A stretch of 64,000 nt of DNA from Xanthomonas sp. NCPPB 1128. Its GTDB lineage: Bacteria > Pseudomonadota > Gammaproteobacteria > Xanthomonadales > Xanthomonadaceae. The position numbers and the translations under genes are program-made. Positions 32,942 through 41,675 of the stretch are shown in pieces; positions within the stretch are counted from its first letter, which is position 1; each line of letters opens with the position of its first letter. The notes beneath the pieces were generated by a model. It was not told the origin of the DNA, searched no databases, and saw only the letters and a list, made by a program, of their open reading frames with translations. Location: contig NZ_LFME01000013.1 in assembly GCF_001043115.1 (NCBI RefSeq), positions 46,477 through 110,476 on the forward strand, given 5' to 3'.

Positions 32942-33817
32942 ATGCTCAAGGGTGTGCTGCTCGGTTTCGCTTGTTATGCCGCCTATTCGATCAGCGATGC
33001 CTTCGTGAAGGGTCTGGAGGGTTCGCTGCCGGCCTACGAGGTGGTGTTCTTCGGCGCGCTGCTGATGCTCGCCGCGCTGCCGTTCCTGAAGAAGCCGGGC
33101 GATCGTTGGCGCGAGGTGGTGGTGGCGCAGCGGCCCAGCATCTGGCTGCTGCGCGCGTTCACCGGTGCGGCCGGCAACCTGTCCGCGGTCACCGCGTTCA
33201 CCCTGCTGCCGATGGCCGAGGCGTTCGCGCTGATCTTCCTGATGCCGATCTTCGTCACCGTGCTGTCGGTGCTGCTGCTCAAGGAGGAGGTGCGCTGGCG
33301 GCGCTGGCTGGCGGTGATCGTCGGCTTCATCGGGGTGCTGGTGGTGCTGCGGCCGGGGTTCCGGCACCTGGGCCAGGGCCATGTCGCGGCGATCGTCTGC
33401 GGCCTGGTTGGGGCGGTGTCGGTGATCAGCCTGCGCATGGCCGGGCCCGGCGAGAAGCGCCTGACCCTGTACGGTGCCGGCGTGCTCGGCCCGCTGCTGA
33501 TGGGCGGGCTGCTGATGCTGCCGACCTTCGTCTGGCCGACCTGGCAGCAGTGGATCCTGCTGGCCGGCTACGGCCTGCTCGCCGGCCTGGCTGCGATCTT
33601 CATGATGTACGCCTCGCGCGCGGCGCCGATCAGCGCGGTGGCGCCGACCCAGTACAGCCAGATGCTGTGGGCGATCGGCTTCGGCTACTGGCTGTTCCAC
33701 GACCACCTTGACTGGCCGATGGCGGTGGGCATCGCGCTGATCCTCGGCGCCGGCCTGTTCACCCTGGTGCGCGAGGAAAAGGTCACGCAGTGGTGGCGGC
33801 GCACCAAATTGGTGTGA
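32942..33817 (+). CDS. EamA/DMT-family transporter
   Basis: A 291-residue inner-membrane permease of the drug/metabolite transporter superfamily with ten predicted membrane segments and the two EamA repeats. Recognisable stretches are AYSISDAFVKGLEGSLPAYE, GAAGNLSAVTAFTLLPMAEA and, in repeat 2, YASRAAPISAVAPTQYSQML. Substrate cannot be told. The ATG at 32942 follows a CAGGAT sequence; the frame is open 160 nt upstream, but that part is low-complexity and non-membrane. Confidence 0.88.
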   Translation: MLKGVLLGFACYAAYSISDAFVKGLEGSLPAYEVVFFGALLMLAALPFLKKPGDRWREVVVAQRPSIWLLRAFTGAAGNLSAVTAFTLLPMAEAFALIFLMPIFVTVLSVLLLKEEVRWRRWLAVIVGFIGVLVVLRPGFRHLGQGHVAAIVCGLVGAVSVISLRMAGPGEKRLTLYGAGVLGPLLMGGLLMLPTFVWPTWQQWILLAGYGLLAGLAAIFMMYASRAAPISAVAPTQYSQMLWAIGFGYWLFHDHLDWPMAVGIALILGAGLFTLVREEKVTQWWRRTKLV

Positions 33818-34001
33818 GCGTCGCTGCCTGAGCCGATCTCGGTCGCCGCCCCGGCACCGATCAGGAAATCGCCGATACGGCCGCGCGTGCAGCGCGGCGA
33901 TGCTGCCGGTTCATGGACGAGGCAGGGCCGGCGCGCGGCCGCAACGGACCGCTACGGTCGCCGCGCCATCGGACTTTCCTTCATCAAGATCGGAGAATGG
34001 C

Positions 34002-34367
34002 ATGACGAACAATGCGATGGGGCAGTTGCTCGACGCCGCGGCCCATGCAGGCGCGACGGGCGCGACGGGCGTGCGGGTGGTGGCGGGCGTGGTCGGGGCG
34101 GACGGCGCGGTCCGCAACGGTGCGGGATACACGGTGGCGCACGTCAGCACCGGGCACTACCTGGTGAGCTTCCAGCCGCCGTTCCAGGCGCTGGACGGCG
34201 TTTCGGTGACCCAGATCTATCCGGGCGACGGCAGCACCTGCGACAACGCGGTGATCATCCGCCTGGACGCGGGCCAGGTGCTGCTCAAGACCGGCGACGG
34301 CGGCGGCAACCAGTCCGACCGCGACTTCAGCTTCGTCGCGATCGGCCAGGGCGGCGCGCTGGCCTGA
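34002..34367 (+). CDS. C1q/collagen-C-terminal-like small protein
   Basis: A 121-residue protein. A short Gly-Ala-Thr stretch (AHAGATGATGVRVVAGVVGA) precedes a beta-rich domain (GAGYTVAHVSTGHYLVSFQP and RDFSFVAIGQG) like the small jelly-roll domains at the C-termini of bacterial collagen-like and tail-fibre proteins. There is no signal peptide or membrane segment. The ATG at 34002 has a CGGAG RBS. Such domains trimerise; a stand-alone role is unknown. The fold assignment is by pattern only. Confidence 0.6.
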   Translation: MTNNAMGQLLDAAAHAGATGATGVRVVAGVVGADGAVRNGAGYTVAHVSTGHYLVSFQPPFQALDGVSVTQIYPGDGSTCDNAVIIRLDAGQVLLKTGDGGGNQSDRDFSFVAIGQGGALA

Positions 34368-34505
34368 GCGGCCGCGCCCGTGCGTCCCGGGCGGCATGCG
34401 ACGCCGTCCGGGGCGCCGCAGGCGCCGCCGACGCGATGCGCGGCTGGCGCGCGCTGCCGCCATCTTCTATGTTTGCAGGCTAACCCCACGCGATGGCCTG
34501 CGCCC

Positions 34506-35876
34506 ATGACCGATCCGTCCGCCCAGCCCGACCACCTGCAGCGCAGCCTCTCCAACCGCCACCTGCAGCTGATCGCGATCGGCGGGGCGATCGGCACCGG
34601 CCTGTTCATGGGCTCGGGCAAGACCATCAGCCTGGCCGGGCCGTCGATCCTGTTCGTGTACCTGATCATCGGCGTGATGCTGTTCTTCGTGATGCGCGCG
34701 ATGGGCGAGCTGCTGCTGTCGAACCTGGAGTACAAGTCGTTCATCGACTTCTCCACCGACCTGCTGGGGCCCTGGGCCGGATTCTTCTGCGGCTGGACCT
34801 ACTGGTTCTGCTGGATCATCACCGCCATCGCCGACGTGATCGCGATCGCCGCCTACGCGCAGTTCTGGTTCCCGACGCTGGCGCCCTGGATCCCGGCGAT
34901 GCTGTGCGTGCTGTTGTTGCTGGGGTTGAACCTGGTGACGGTGAAGCTGTTCGGCGAAATGGAATTCTGGTTCGCACTCATCAAGATCATCGCGATCTGC
35001 GCGCTGATCCTCACCGGCGCCGGCCTGGTCGCCTGGGGCTTCCAGTCGCCGTCCGGGCACGTGGCCTCGCTGGCCAATCTGTGGAACGACGGCGGCATGT
35101 TCCCGATGGGGCTGGGCGGGTTCTTCGCCGGCTTCCAGATCGCGGTGTTCGCCTTCGTCGGCATCGAACTGGTCGGCACCACCGCGGCCGAGACCGCCGA
35201 CCCGCGCCGCAACCTGCCCAAGGCGATCAACTCGATCCCGGTGCGCATTCTGGTGTTCTACGTGCTGGCGCTGGTCGCGATCATGGCGGTGACGCCGTGG
35301 CGCGAGGTTGTGCCGGGCAAGAGCCCGTTCGTGGAGCTGTTCGTGCTGGCCGGCGTGCCGGCCGCGGCCAGTCTGATCAACTTCGTGGTGCTGACCTCGG
35401 CCACGTCCTCGGCCAACAGCGGCATCTTCTCCACCAGCCGCATGCTCTACGGCCTGGCCGAGGAGCGCCACGCGCCGCGCGGCTTCGCCCGGCTCTCGCG
35501 CGCGGCGGTGCCGGCACGCGGACTGCTGTTCTCCTGCGCCTGCCTGCTTGGCGGCACCGTGCTGATGTACCTGATCCCGAACCTGGTCACCGCCTTCACC
35601 CTGGTCACCACGCTGGCCGCGGTGCTGTTCATGTTCGTCTGGTCGCTGATCCTGTGCGCCTACATCGCCTACCGGCGCAAGCGCCCGCAGCTGCATGCGG
35701 CGTCCGCGTTCAAGATGCCCGGCGGCGTGGTCATGTGCTACGTGTGCCTGGCGTTCTTCGCCTTCGTGCTGGCGCTGCTGACCCTGCAGGCCGATACTCG
35801 CCAGGCCTTGTTCGCCAGCCCGGTGTGGTTCCTGCTGCTGGGCGTGGGCTACGCGTTGAAGCGCCGCAGCGCCTAG
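34506..35876 (+). CDS. cycA: D-serine/D-alanine/glycine permease, CycA-like
   Basis: A 456-residue amino-acid permease of the APC superfamily with about 12 membrane segments. The N-terminus (LQRSLSNRHLQLIAIGGAIG then TGLFMGSGKTISLAGPSI) and the conserved ELVGTTAAETADPRRNLPKA and TSATSSANSGIFSTSRMLYG are those of CycA, which imports D-Ala, D-Ser and Gly by proton symport. The ATG at 34506 fits the family N-terminus. Close relatives transport other amino acids, so the substrate is probable rather than certain. Its stop lies inside the left arm of a palindromic element. Confidence 0.88.
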   Translation: MTDPSAQPDHLQRSLSNRHLQLIAIGGAIGTGLFMGSGKTISLAGPSILFVYLIIGVMLFFVMRAMGELLLSNLEYKSFIDFSTDLLGPWAGFFCGWTYWFCWIITAIADVIAIAAYAQFWFPTLAPWIPAMLCVLLLLGLNLVTVKLFGEMEFWFALIKIIAICALILTGAGLVAWGFQSPSGHVASLANLWNDGGMFPMGLGGFFAGFQIAVFAFVGIELVGTTAAETADPRRNLPKAINSIPVRILVFYVLALVAIMAVTPWREVVPGKSPFVELFVLAGVPAAASLINFVVLTSATSSANSGIFSTSRMLYGLAEERHAPRGFARLSRAAVPARGLLFSCACLLGGTVLMYLIPNLVTAFTLVTTLAAVLFMFVWSLILCAYIAYRRKRPQLHAASAFKMPGGVVMCYVCLAFFAFVLALLTLQADTRQALFASPVWFLLLGVGYALKRRSA

Positions 35877-36060
35877 GGCGTGTCGCCCATTCCCGAGTAT
35901 GCCGCGCGCCTGCCAGGCCCAACCCGAAGGGCCGCGGTTGCGCGCGCCCGTGGCCGCGTCATCGCTCGGGCGTGGACGCACGTCCACGTCCTCGCTCTTC
36001 CTTGCCAGAGGCGCGCGCAATCGCGGCGCGGCATGCTCGGGGATTGATGACACGCCCTAG
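35873..36060. repeat. Large imperfect palindromic element, MITE-like
   Basis: A 188-base element bounded by near-identical 35-bp inverted arms, 35873-35907 (starting CTAGGGCGTGTC) and 36026-36060 (ending GACACGCCCTAG). Complementarity continues inwards: GCCGCGGTTGCGCGCGC pairs with GCGCGCGCAATCGCGGC, and the centre is a CGTGGAC/GTCCACG hairpin. The whole element can fold into one long hairpin. It encodes no protein and overlaps the last codon and stop of cycA, so it may act as its terminator as well as being a mobile repeat. Confidence 0.8.
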
Positions 36061-36143
36061 CCTGAACCGGCGTGCGCGGCGATCGTTGACGCTCCACGCG
36101 CGCTGGCGGATGCTCGCGGCCTTTCCCGCGCGAGCCAGTCCCG

Positions 36144-37064
36144 ATGATCACCATCCATCGCTTCGGCGGTACCTCCGACACGCCGGTGTGCTGGGTGGAC
36201 CTGTGCCGGCCGAGCGAGGCGGACCTGGCCGAGGTCGATAGCAAGGTCGGCTTCGCCGTGCCGACGCGTGCGGCCATCGGCGAGATCGAGTTCAGCAGCC
36301 GGGTGCGGGTGGAGGGCGATGTGCTGTTCCTCAACGTGCCGCGCTTCCAGGACGAGGATGGTCCCACCGCGCCGCTGGGTTTTGCGGTGTCGCCGCGGGT
36401 GCTGGTGACCCAGCGCGAGCAGCCGATGGCCTCGCTGGACGCGGTGGCCGCGCAGTTGCAGCACAGCCCCTGCCGCAGCAGCGACGATCTGCTGTTGCGG
36501 CTGCTCGACGAACTGGTCGGGCGCCTGGCCGATCGCCTGGAAGCGCTGGAGGCGCAGATCACCGAGGCCACGCGTGCCGCGTTCGCCAAGCCGCATGCGC
36601 GGCACAAGTCGCGGCACCTGGAGCGGATGCTGCACGACGTCGGCGACATGGGCCGGCGCCTGGGCGGCATGCACAACGCCGGCCATGGCCTGCTGCGCCT
36701 GGCCACCTATCTGGACGATGCCGCGCCGGACTGGTTCGGCGAGGACGCGGCCAAGCGCATCGGCCTGTTGCACAAGGATCTGGCCACCCTCATCGAATTC
36801 GAGCAGCACCTGGACGACCGCATCGAGTTCCTGCTCGACAGCGTGCTGGGCATGATCAACGTCGACCAGAACAACGTGATGAAGGTGATGGCGGTGGCCT
36901 CGGTGGTGGGCATCCCGCCGACGGTGCTGGTGGGCATCTGGGGCATGAACTTCGCGCACATGCCTGAACTGAAATGGCACGACGCCTATTACTGGGCGCT
37001 GGGCGTGATCGCGCTGAGCATGCTGGTGCCGCTGGCGTGGTTCCGCCGCCGCGGCTGGGTCTGA
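36144..37064 (+). CDS. CorA-family divalent cation transporter
   Basis: A 306-residue CorA-type transporter. The long cytoplasmic N-terminal domain is followed by two C-terminal membrane segments (about 252-272 and 282-300). The GMN selectivity motif is at residues 267-269 (GIWGMNFAHMPEL). CorA carries Mg, Co or Ni; the ZntB branch carries Zn and shares GMN, so the metal is uncertain. No operon partner is seen. Confidence 0.9.
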   Translation: MITIHRFGGTSDTPVCWVDLCRPSEADLAEVDSKVGFAVPTRAAIGEIEFSSRVRVEGDVLFLNVPRFQDEDGPTAPLGFAVSPRVLVTQREQPMASLDAVAAQLQHSPCRSSDDLLLRLLDELVGRLADRLEALEAQITEATRAAFAKPHARHKSRHLERMLHDVGDMGRRLGGMHNAGHGLLRLATYLDDAAPDWFGEDAAKRIGLLHKDLATLIEFEQHLDDRIEFLLDSVLGMINVDQNNVMKVMAVASVVGIPPTVLVGIWGMNFAHMPELKWHDAYYWALGVIALSMLVPLAWFRRRGWV

Positions 37065-37079
37065 GCCAGCCGCATAGGA

Positions 37080-37436
37080 TCACGCCGCGAGGCTGTCTGC
37101 CTCTGCGGCCTCCGCCGCATCGTGTTCCTCGCCGCTGACGTGCTGCACCGCGGCGATGTCCCACGACACCGTGTCCGGATCGATCAGGGCGTGGATCGCC
37201 GCGCCCTGCAGTTCGCGCATCAGCCGCCGCGCCGACGCGGTGCCGTGCGCCACGCTGTCCCACAGCACCATGTCGACCACGCTGCCGTCGCGGCGGCGGG
37301 CGATGCGCCGCGAGCGGAAGCCGGGCTGGCGCTGCAGCCAGGCATCGACTTCGGCATTGGCGCGCAGGAAGGTGCGCCAGGTGCAGTCCAGCAGGCGGAA
37401 GGTGGCGATTTCCAGGGCTTCGGTATGGGGGTGCAT
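37080..37436 (-). CDS. Small hypothetical protein, possible alpha/beta-barrel monooxygenase fold
   Basis: A 118-residue soluble protein. The pattern EALEIATFRLLDCTWRTFLR, AWLQRQPGFRSRRIARRRDG and SVVDMVLWDSVAHGTASARR resembles dimeric alpha/beta-barrel (ABM-like) proteins in which a helix-strand pair ends in VxxWxS. Function is not known. The ATG is preceded by a GGAGAGA RBS. It is divergent from an AraC regulator, which probably controls it. Confidence 0.7.
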   Translation of the reverse strand: MHPHTEALEIATFRLLDCTWRTFLRANAEVDAWLQRQPGFRSRRIARRRDGSVVDMVLWDSVAHGTASARRLMRELQGAAIHALIDPDTVSWDIAAVQHVSGEEHDAAEAAEADSLAA

Positions 37437-37640
37437 CGGTCTCTCCTGCGATCTGCGTCGCCCACATGGCGCGCTGGCGGCGACGCGGCAGCGCGACGGC
37501 GGGGCATGGGGAAGGGACAGGGCCGTATGGCCGGAACAGGCAGACGGAGGCGGGCGTTCCGGGACGGCGCCGGTACGGGAACCGGCCGACACAGGATGCT
37601 GCTGCGCGCGGCGCGCGCGTTAGCGCGATCCAACGGAATT

Positions 37641-37700
37641 CTTGTACGATCCTGCAAGCCGCGTCGCGCCGTGGTCCGTGCCGGCGCAGCATCGTGCAAG
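37641..37700. promoter_or_regulatory. Inverted repeat upstream of the AraC gene
   Basis: In the 303-base gap between the divergent genes, CTTGTACGATCCTGC (37641-37655) is mirrored with two mismatches by GCAGCATCGTGCAAG (37686-37700). Spacing of 30 bp puts the half sites on similar helix faces, as expected for a dimeric AraC-type regulator. Nothing else notable lies in the gap. Confidence 0.45.
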
Positions 37701-37739
37701 CTTGACTGCCTCCTTTCGCACGCTACGGCGCCCTTGCCG

Positions 37740-38639
37740 ATGACCGCGCTCGCCCACCGCTACCAGGAAATGGCCGCCCTGGTTGCCCGATTGGCCACGC
37801 CCGATGGCGACCACGACACCGCCATCGACGGCTTCTTCTGCTCCTACCGCTCCGCGCCGTCGCCGAAGACGCATACCGCGCAATGGCCGGTCTTTGCGCT
37901 GGTGCTGCAGGGCGAGAAGTGCCTGACCCTGGGCAGCGAGGAATACCGCTACGGGGTCGGCACCTTTCTGCTGGTGACGCTGGATCTGCCGGTGGTCTCG
38001 CGCATCACCCAGGCCAGCCCGGAACACCCGTTGCTGGGCGTGGGCATGTCGATCCGGCCGGATCGGCTGCGCGAATTGCTCGAGCGCATTCCGTTGCCGC
38101 CGCAGGTCGGTGCCGAGCGTCCGCGCGGGGTGTCGGTCAATACCGCCTGCCCGGACCTGCTGGACGCGACGCTGCGCATGCTGCGGCTGCTCGAGCGGCC
38201 GGCCGACATCGCGGCGATGGCGCCGCTGATCGAACAGGAAATCCTGTACCGCCTGCTGGCCGGGCCGTGCGGGCCGAACCTGCTGCGCATCGCGCAGGAG
38301 GACAGCCCGAGCAACCGTATCGCCAAGGCCATCGCCTGGCTGCGCCAGCACTACGCCGAACCGCTGCGGATCGAGGACCTGGCGCGCCAGGTCAACATGA
38401 GCGTGTCCTCGCTGCATCACCATTTCAGCGCGGTCGCGGCGATGACGCCGCTGCAGTACCAGAAGCAGTTGCGCCTGCGCGAGGCACGGCGGCTGATGGT
38501 GGTGGAGCGGATGGACGTGGGTGCGGCCGGCTACCGCGTCGGCTACCAGAGCCCGTCGCAGTTCAGCCGCGAATACAGCCGGCTGTACGGGCGTTCGCCG
38601 CGCAGCGATCTGGCCGAGCAGCTGGGTCTGGCCGGCTGA
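37740..38639 (+). CDS. AraC-family transcriptional regulator
   Basis: A 299-residue regulator with an N-terminal AraC_N type cupin domain (QWPVFALVLQGEKCLTLGSE, SRITQASPEHPLLGVGMSIR) and a C-terminal double helix-turn-helix (IEDLARQVNMSVSSLHHHFS; AAGYRVGYQSPSQFSREYSR). This subgroup often sits divergently from an oxidoreductase it activates. The ATG at 37740 fits the family N-terminus. The neighbouring divergent small gene is the likely target. Confidence 0.9.
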   Translation: MTALAHRYQEMAALVARLATPDGDHDTAIDGFFCSYRSAPSPKTHTAQWPVFALVLQGEKCLTLGSEEYRYGVGTFLLVTLDLPVVSRITQASPEHPLLGVGMSIRPDRLRELLERIPLPPQVGAERPRGVSVNTACPDLLDATLRMLRLLERPADIAAMAPLIEQEILYRLLAGPCGPNLLRIAQEDSPSNRIAKAIAWLRQHYAEPLRIEDLARQVNMSVSSLHHHFSAVAAMTPLQYQKQLRLREARRLMVVERMDVGAAGYRVGYQSPSQFSREYSRLYGRSPRSDLAEQLGLAG

Positions 38640-38730
38640 GCGGTACTGATACTGCGCGGGCTGCCTTGCGCATCTGACGTGCTGCTGCTTGATCGACGAC
38701 AGCGCATTTCGCATCAATTCGAAGCGTGTC

Positions 38731-38917
38731 CTGTAGGAGCGGCTTCAGCCGCGACGGGCTTTACCGGGAACGCTTCGTCGCGGCTGAAGCCGCTCCTACA
38801 GGGGCTTGCGGCGAGCCTGCCGGGTGCACTGTGGGAGGGACTTCAGTCCCGACGCATTGCGCCATCGGAACGCACGCCACGTCGCGCGTCGCGGCTGCAT
38901 GCAGTTGACTCCTACAG
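38731..38917. repeat. REP-like repeat cluster
   Basis: In the 399-base gap after the AraC gene a perfect 26-bp inverted repeat (38731-38756 and 38776-38801, arm core TAGGAGCGGCTTCAGCCGCG) is followed by a single related unit GGGAGGGACTTCAGTCCCGA at 38832-38851 and a degenerate copy near 38886-38917. The same family recurs near 41.7, 46.9 and 62.7-63.1 kb. No gene is seen here. Confidence 0.85.
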
Positions 38918-39038
38918 AGCAAGCTGCATCCGGCTTGCGTGTCGAGGGATCAAGCGATTCGAGATGCGCTGCAGGCAGCGCGTTGATGCGCTTCGGCGCC
39001 CGTACAGGACCGATGCGGTCCTGCACGGGCGGCACGTA

Positions 39039-39512
39039 CTACTGCAGTTGCTTGAGCCGCGCGACGATCTCCTGGGCATGGCGTTCGATCAGGCCCTCGG
39101 AGGTGCCCCAGGCGGTACTGTTGGTCGATTCCACGTCGAACTGCGCCGCGGTCTTGCCGCTGGCATCGGCGATGCTCACGCGGCTCTTGATCTTGTCGCG
39201 ACCGGCCATGATGCCGGCCCAGAAGCGCGCGCCATTGCTGCGCATGTAGTAGTGATCGATGACGATGGTCATCTTGCGCGCATTGGCCTGGCCCTGCGCG
39301 CCGTGCAGGTGCGCCGCGTCCAGTTGCGCGTCGAGCTGGCGGCGGAACATGGCCACGCTCTCGGCATCGGTATCGTCGTTGCCGGTGAGCTGGTACCAGT
39401 AGGTTTCGGCGGTGGTCGCCTTGTAGCTCTGGTGCACCACGCTGTTGGTCGCGCAGCCGGTGGCCAGCAACAGCACGCCCAGCAGCGCGAGCGTTCTCCA
39501 TTGCAGTTTCAT
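39039..39512 (-). CDS. DUF4410-like lipoprotein
   Basis: A 157-residue lipoprotein with the lipobox LATGC at Cys20. The remainder (VAMFRRQLDAQLDAAHLHGA, MTIVIDHYYMRSNGARFWAG, IMAGRDKIKSRVSIADASGK) matches the DUF4410 pattern of a small beta-rich domain that includes an RxxAG-type segment. Function unknown; likely outer-membrane or periplasm-facing. A GGAGAGAGC RBS supports the start at 39512. Confidence 0.8.
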   Translation of the reverse strand: MKLQWRTLALLGVLLLATGCATNSVVHQSYKATTAETYWYQLTGNDDTDAESVAMFRRQLDAQLDAAHLHGAQGQANARKMTIVIDHYYMRSNGARFWAGIMAGRDKIKSRVSIADASGKTAAQFDVESTNSTAWGTSEGLIERHAQEIVARLKQLQ

Positions 39513-39598
39513 GCTCTCTCCTTGTTTGGATCCCCTAAGCCGGGGCGAATGCCGCCGGCCGCGGCAGCATAGCGGCTGCGCGCAGGCAGGCGGGAGGC

Positions 39599-40384
39599 CT
39601 AGTGGATCGTTTCCGGATCGCCGAGCCACGCAGCCACGATCTGCGCATAGGCGCCGCTGGCCTTGCTCAGGTGCAGCCACTGGTCGACGTAGGCCTTCCA
39701 GGCCATGTCGTCGCGCGGCAGCAGGAATGCCTTCTCGCTGTACTGCAGCGGTTGCTGCGGCGCCACCGCGCACAGGCCGGGCACCTGGCGCTGCTGGAAG
39801 TGCGCCTCGGAGGCGTCGGTGATCATGACGTCGGCGCGGCCCTCGCGCAGGTCGCGGAAGATGGCGGGATTGTCATCGGACAGGATCAGCTGCGCATGCG
39901 GCAGTTCGCGCCGGGCGAAGGCCTCGTTGGTGCCGCCGCGCGGTTCGATCACCCGCACCTCGGGGCGGTCGATCCGGGCGATGTCACGGTAGCGCGCGCG
40001 GTCGCCGCAACGCACCAGCGGGATCTTGCCGTCGACCTCCAGCACCGCACTGAACCAGGCTTGGCGCTGCCGCGGCAGCGACACCGAGATGCCGCCGACG
40101 GCGATGTCGCAGCGGTCGGCGATCAGGTCAGGCAGCAACGTTGGCCAGCGCGTCGGCACCCATTGCAGCTTGACCTCCAGGCTCTCGGCCAGCGATTGCG
40201 CCAGGGCGATGTCGATGCCTTCGTAGCTGCCGTCGGCGCGCAGGCGGCTGTAGGGCGCGTAGTCGCCGGTGGTGCACACGCGCAGCGTGCCGCGTTGCAG
40301 GACGCTGTCCAGGTGCGAGGGGGCAGCGTGCGTCGGCAGCGCCAGTGCGGCGCCGAGCAGCGCGGCGGCCAGGCGTCGGATCAT
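39599..40384 (-). CDS. pheC: Periplasmic cyclohexadienyl dehydratase PheC
   Basis: A 261-residue exported protein with a signal peptide (MIRRLAAALLGAALALPTHA). PheC converts prephenate to phenylpyruvate (and arogenate to phenylalanine) in the periplasm using a solute-binding-protein fold. Diagnostic stretches are LRVCTTGDYAPYSRLRADGS, GTNEAFARRELPHAQLILSD, EGRADVMITDASEAHFQQRQ and AYVDQWLHLSKASGAYAQIV, close to Pseudomonas PheC as remembered. It is separate from other aromatic genes here. Annotation as a generic amino-acid-binding protein is the alternative. Confidence 0.85.
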   Translation of the reverse strand: MIRRLAAALLGAALALPTHAAPSHLDSVLQRGTLRVCTTGDYAPYSRLRADGSYEGIDIALAQSLAESLEVKLQWVPTRWPTLLPDLIADRCDIAVGGISVSLPRQRQAWFSAVLEVDGKIPLVRCGDRARYRDIARIDRPEVRVIEPRGGTNEAFARRELPHAQLILSDDNPAIFRDLREGRADVMITDASEAHFQQRQVPGLCAVAPQQPLQYSEKAFLLPRDDMAWKAYVDQWLHLSKASGAYAQIVAAWLGDPETIH

Positions 40385-40654
40385 GCGGTTCTCCTGCGGC
40401 AGGGCGGGCGTCGGTGCCCGCTGGCTGTACGCCGGCTGTCGCGCCGGCGGTGCGCGCCACCTTAGCCGTTTTGCGCATGCGCCGACGCAATCCCTGACGC
40501 GACAAGGCCTTGCGTGCGCCGGGCGGTCGCCGGTGACGCCGTGTCGCCGCCCGCCGCGCATGGCGGCACGCGCCGGCAACGGAACTCCCGGCACGCTGTA
40601 CCGGTCCGTCCCCCACATTCGCCCCAGCCGCCTGCCCATGGATTCTCGACCCTC

Positions 40655-41653
40655 GTGACCGCCCTCCCTGCGCAAGACCGTTGGCTGCAGCTGTGGGCGG
40701 CACTGGCGACCGCGATGATCCTGGCCTTGCTGGGGCGCCTGCTGTGGGGCGCGCCGTCGGCGCCGCCACCCGTGGCGGCCGAGGATGCGCTGCGGCTGGT
40801 GTTTCTGCCACGGCACTCCGTGCAGCGCGCCCCGGTCCCGCCACCGCCTTCCGTGCGGGCGCCGTCGGCGGCCGCACGGAAGGCGGCCGTGGCACGGCAG
40901 TCGCGTGCCGCCGCCGCGCCGCCGTCTTCGTCGACGCCGCCGCGGACGGCGGCTGCGGCGACCGCGGCCGACGCGCGGATGGCGGCGACGCTCTATACCG
41001 GCGATGGCCATCCGCGCCTGCCGGACGGGGTGGCGGTGGATCCGTTCGCGCAGGCGCAGGGCACGCCACCGGGAACGCTCAATCCGCGCGACGTCGCCAA
41101 GTCCAAGCGCCTGCTCGAGCGGCCGAACCCGATCGACTACCGGTCCACCCGCTTCGACAAGGACTGGGCCAGCGACGGCACCCTCGGCGACGTCGCCGTG
41201 CAGGGCATCGACCGGGCGATCAGGCAACTGTTGCCCAAGAACACCCATCAGTCGGCGGTGGCGCGGCCGCCGCCGGACGTGCGCTTCAACCCGGCGCTGC
41301 ACGAACGCCCCAGCGACCTCGGCAGCGAGGCCACCGGCGATGCCTACAAGGCCGCGCCGATCGCCTTCGAAAAGGCGCCGGGGTTGGATGGCGAAGCCAG
41401 CCGGCGGATCCGCCAGGCGCTGGCCGAGTTGCAGCAACGCCGCGGCGCCTGCCCCGCCGCGCAGCGCGCGCGCCTGCTGGCGCCGGTGCAGCAGCACCTG
41501 GACGCGCTGCTGCAGGTGGAAACCGCGATGGCCAAGGGCGCCGACCCGATCCGCGCGCAGCAACTGCTGCCGCGCGAGGCCGACAGCGCCTACGACCTGG
41601 CACGGCGCGCGTTGTGGTACGCCGATCAGAAACTGGCGGCCTGCGCGCCGTAG
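40655..41653 (+). CDS. Hypothetical membrane-anchored protein
   Basis: A 332-residue protein with one N-terminal membrane segment (about 10-28), a long Ala/Pro/Arg-rich disordered stretch (to about residue 110), and a folded C-terminal part (LNPRDVAKSKRLLERPNPID, YRSTRFDKDWASDGTLGDVA, and a final EADSALYDLARRALWYADQK-like helix). Two cysteines near the C-terminus may form a disulfide in the periplasm. No family is recognised. A GTG at 40655 is the best start; the frame is open to 40514. Confidence 0.65.
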   Translation: MTALPAQDRWLQLWAALATAMILALLGRLLWGAPSAPPPVAAEDALRLVFLPRHSVQRAPVPPPPSVRAPSAAARKAAVARQSRAAAAPPSSSTPPRTAAAATAADARMAATLYTGDGHPRLPDGVAVDPFAQAQGTPPGTLNPRDVAKSKRLLERPNPIDYRSTRFDKDWASDGTLGDVAVQGIDRAIRQLLPKNTHQSAVARPPPDVRFNPALHERPSDLGSEATGDAYKAAPIAFEKAPGLDGEASRRIRQALAELQQRRGACPAAQRARLLAPVQQHLDALLQVETAMAKGADPIRAQQLLPREADSAYDLARRALWYADQKLAACAP

Positions 41654-41675
41654 GCGGCGATTCGACCTTGGCAGC

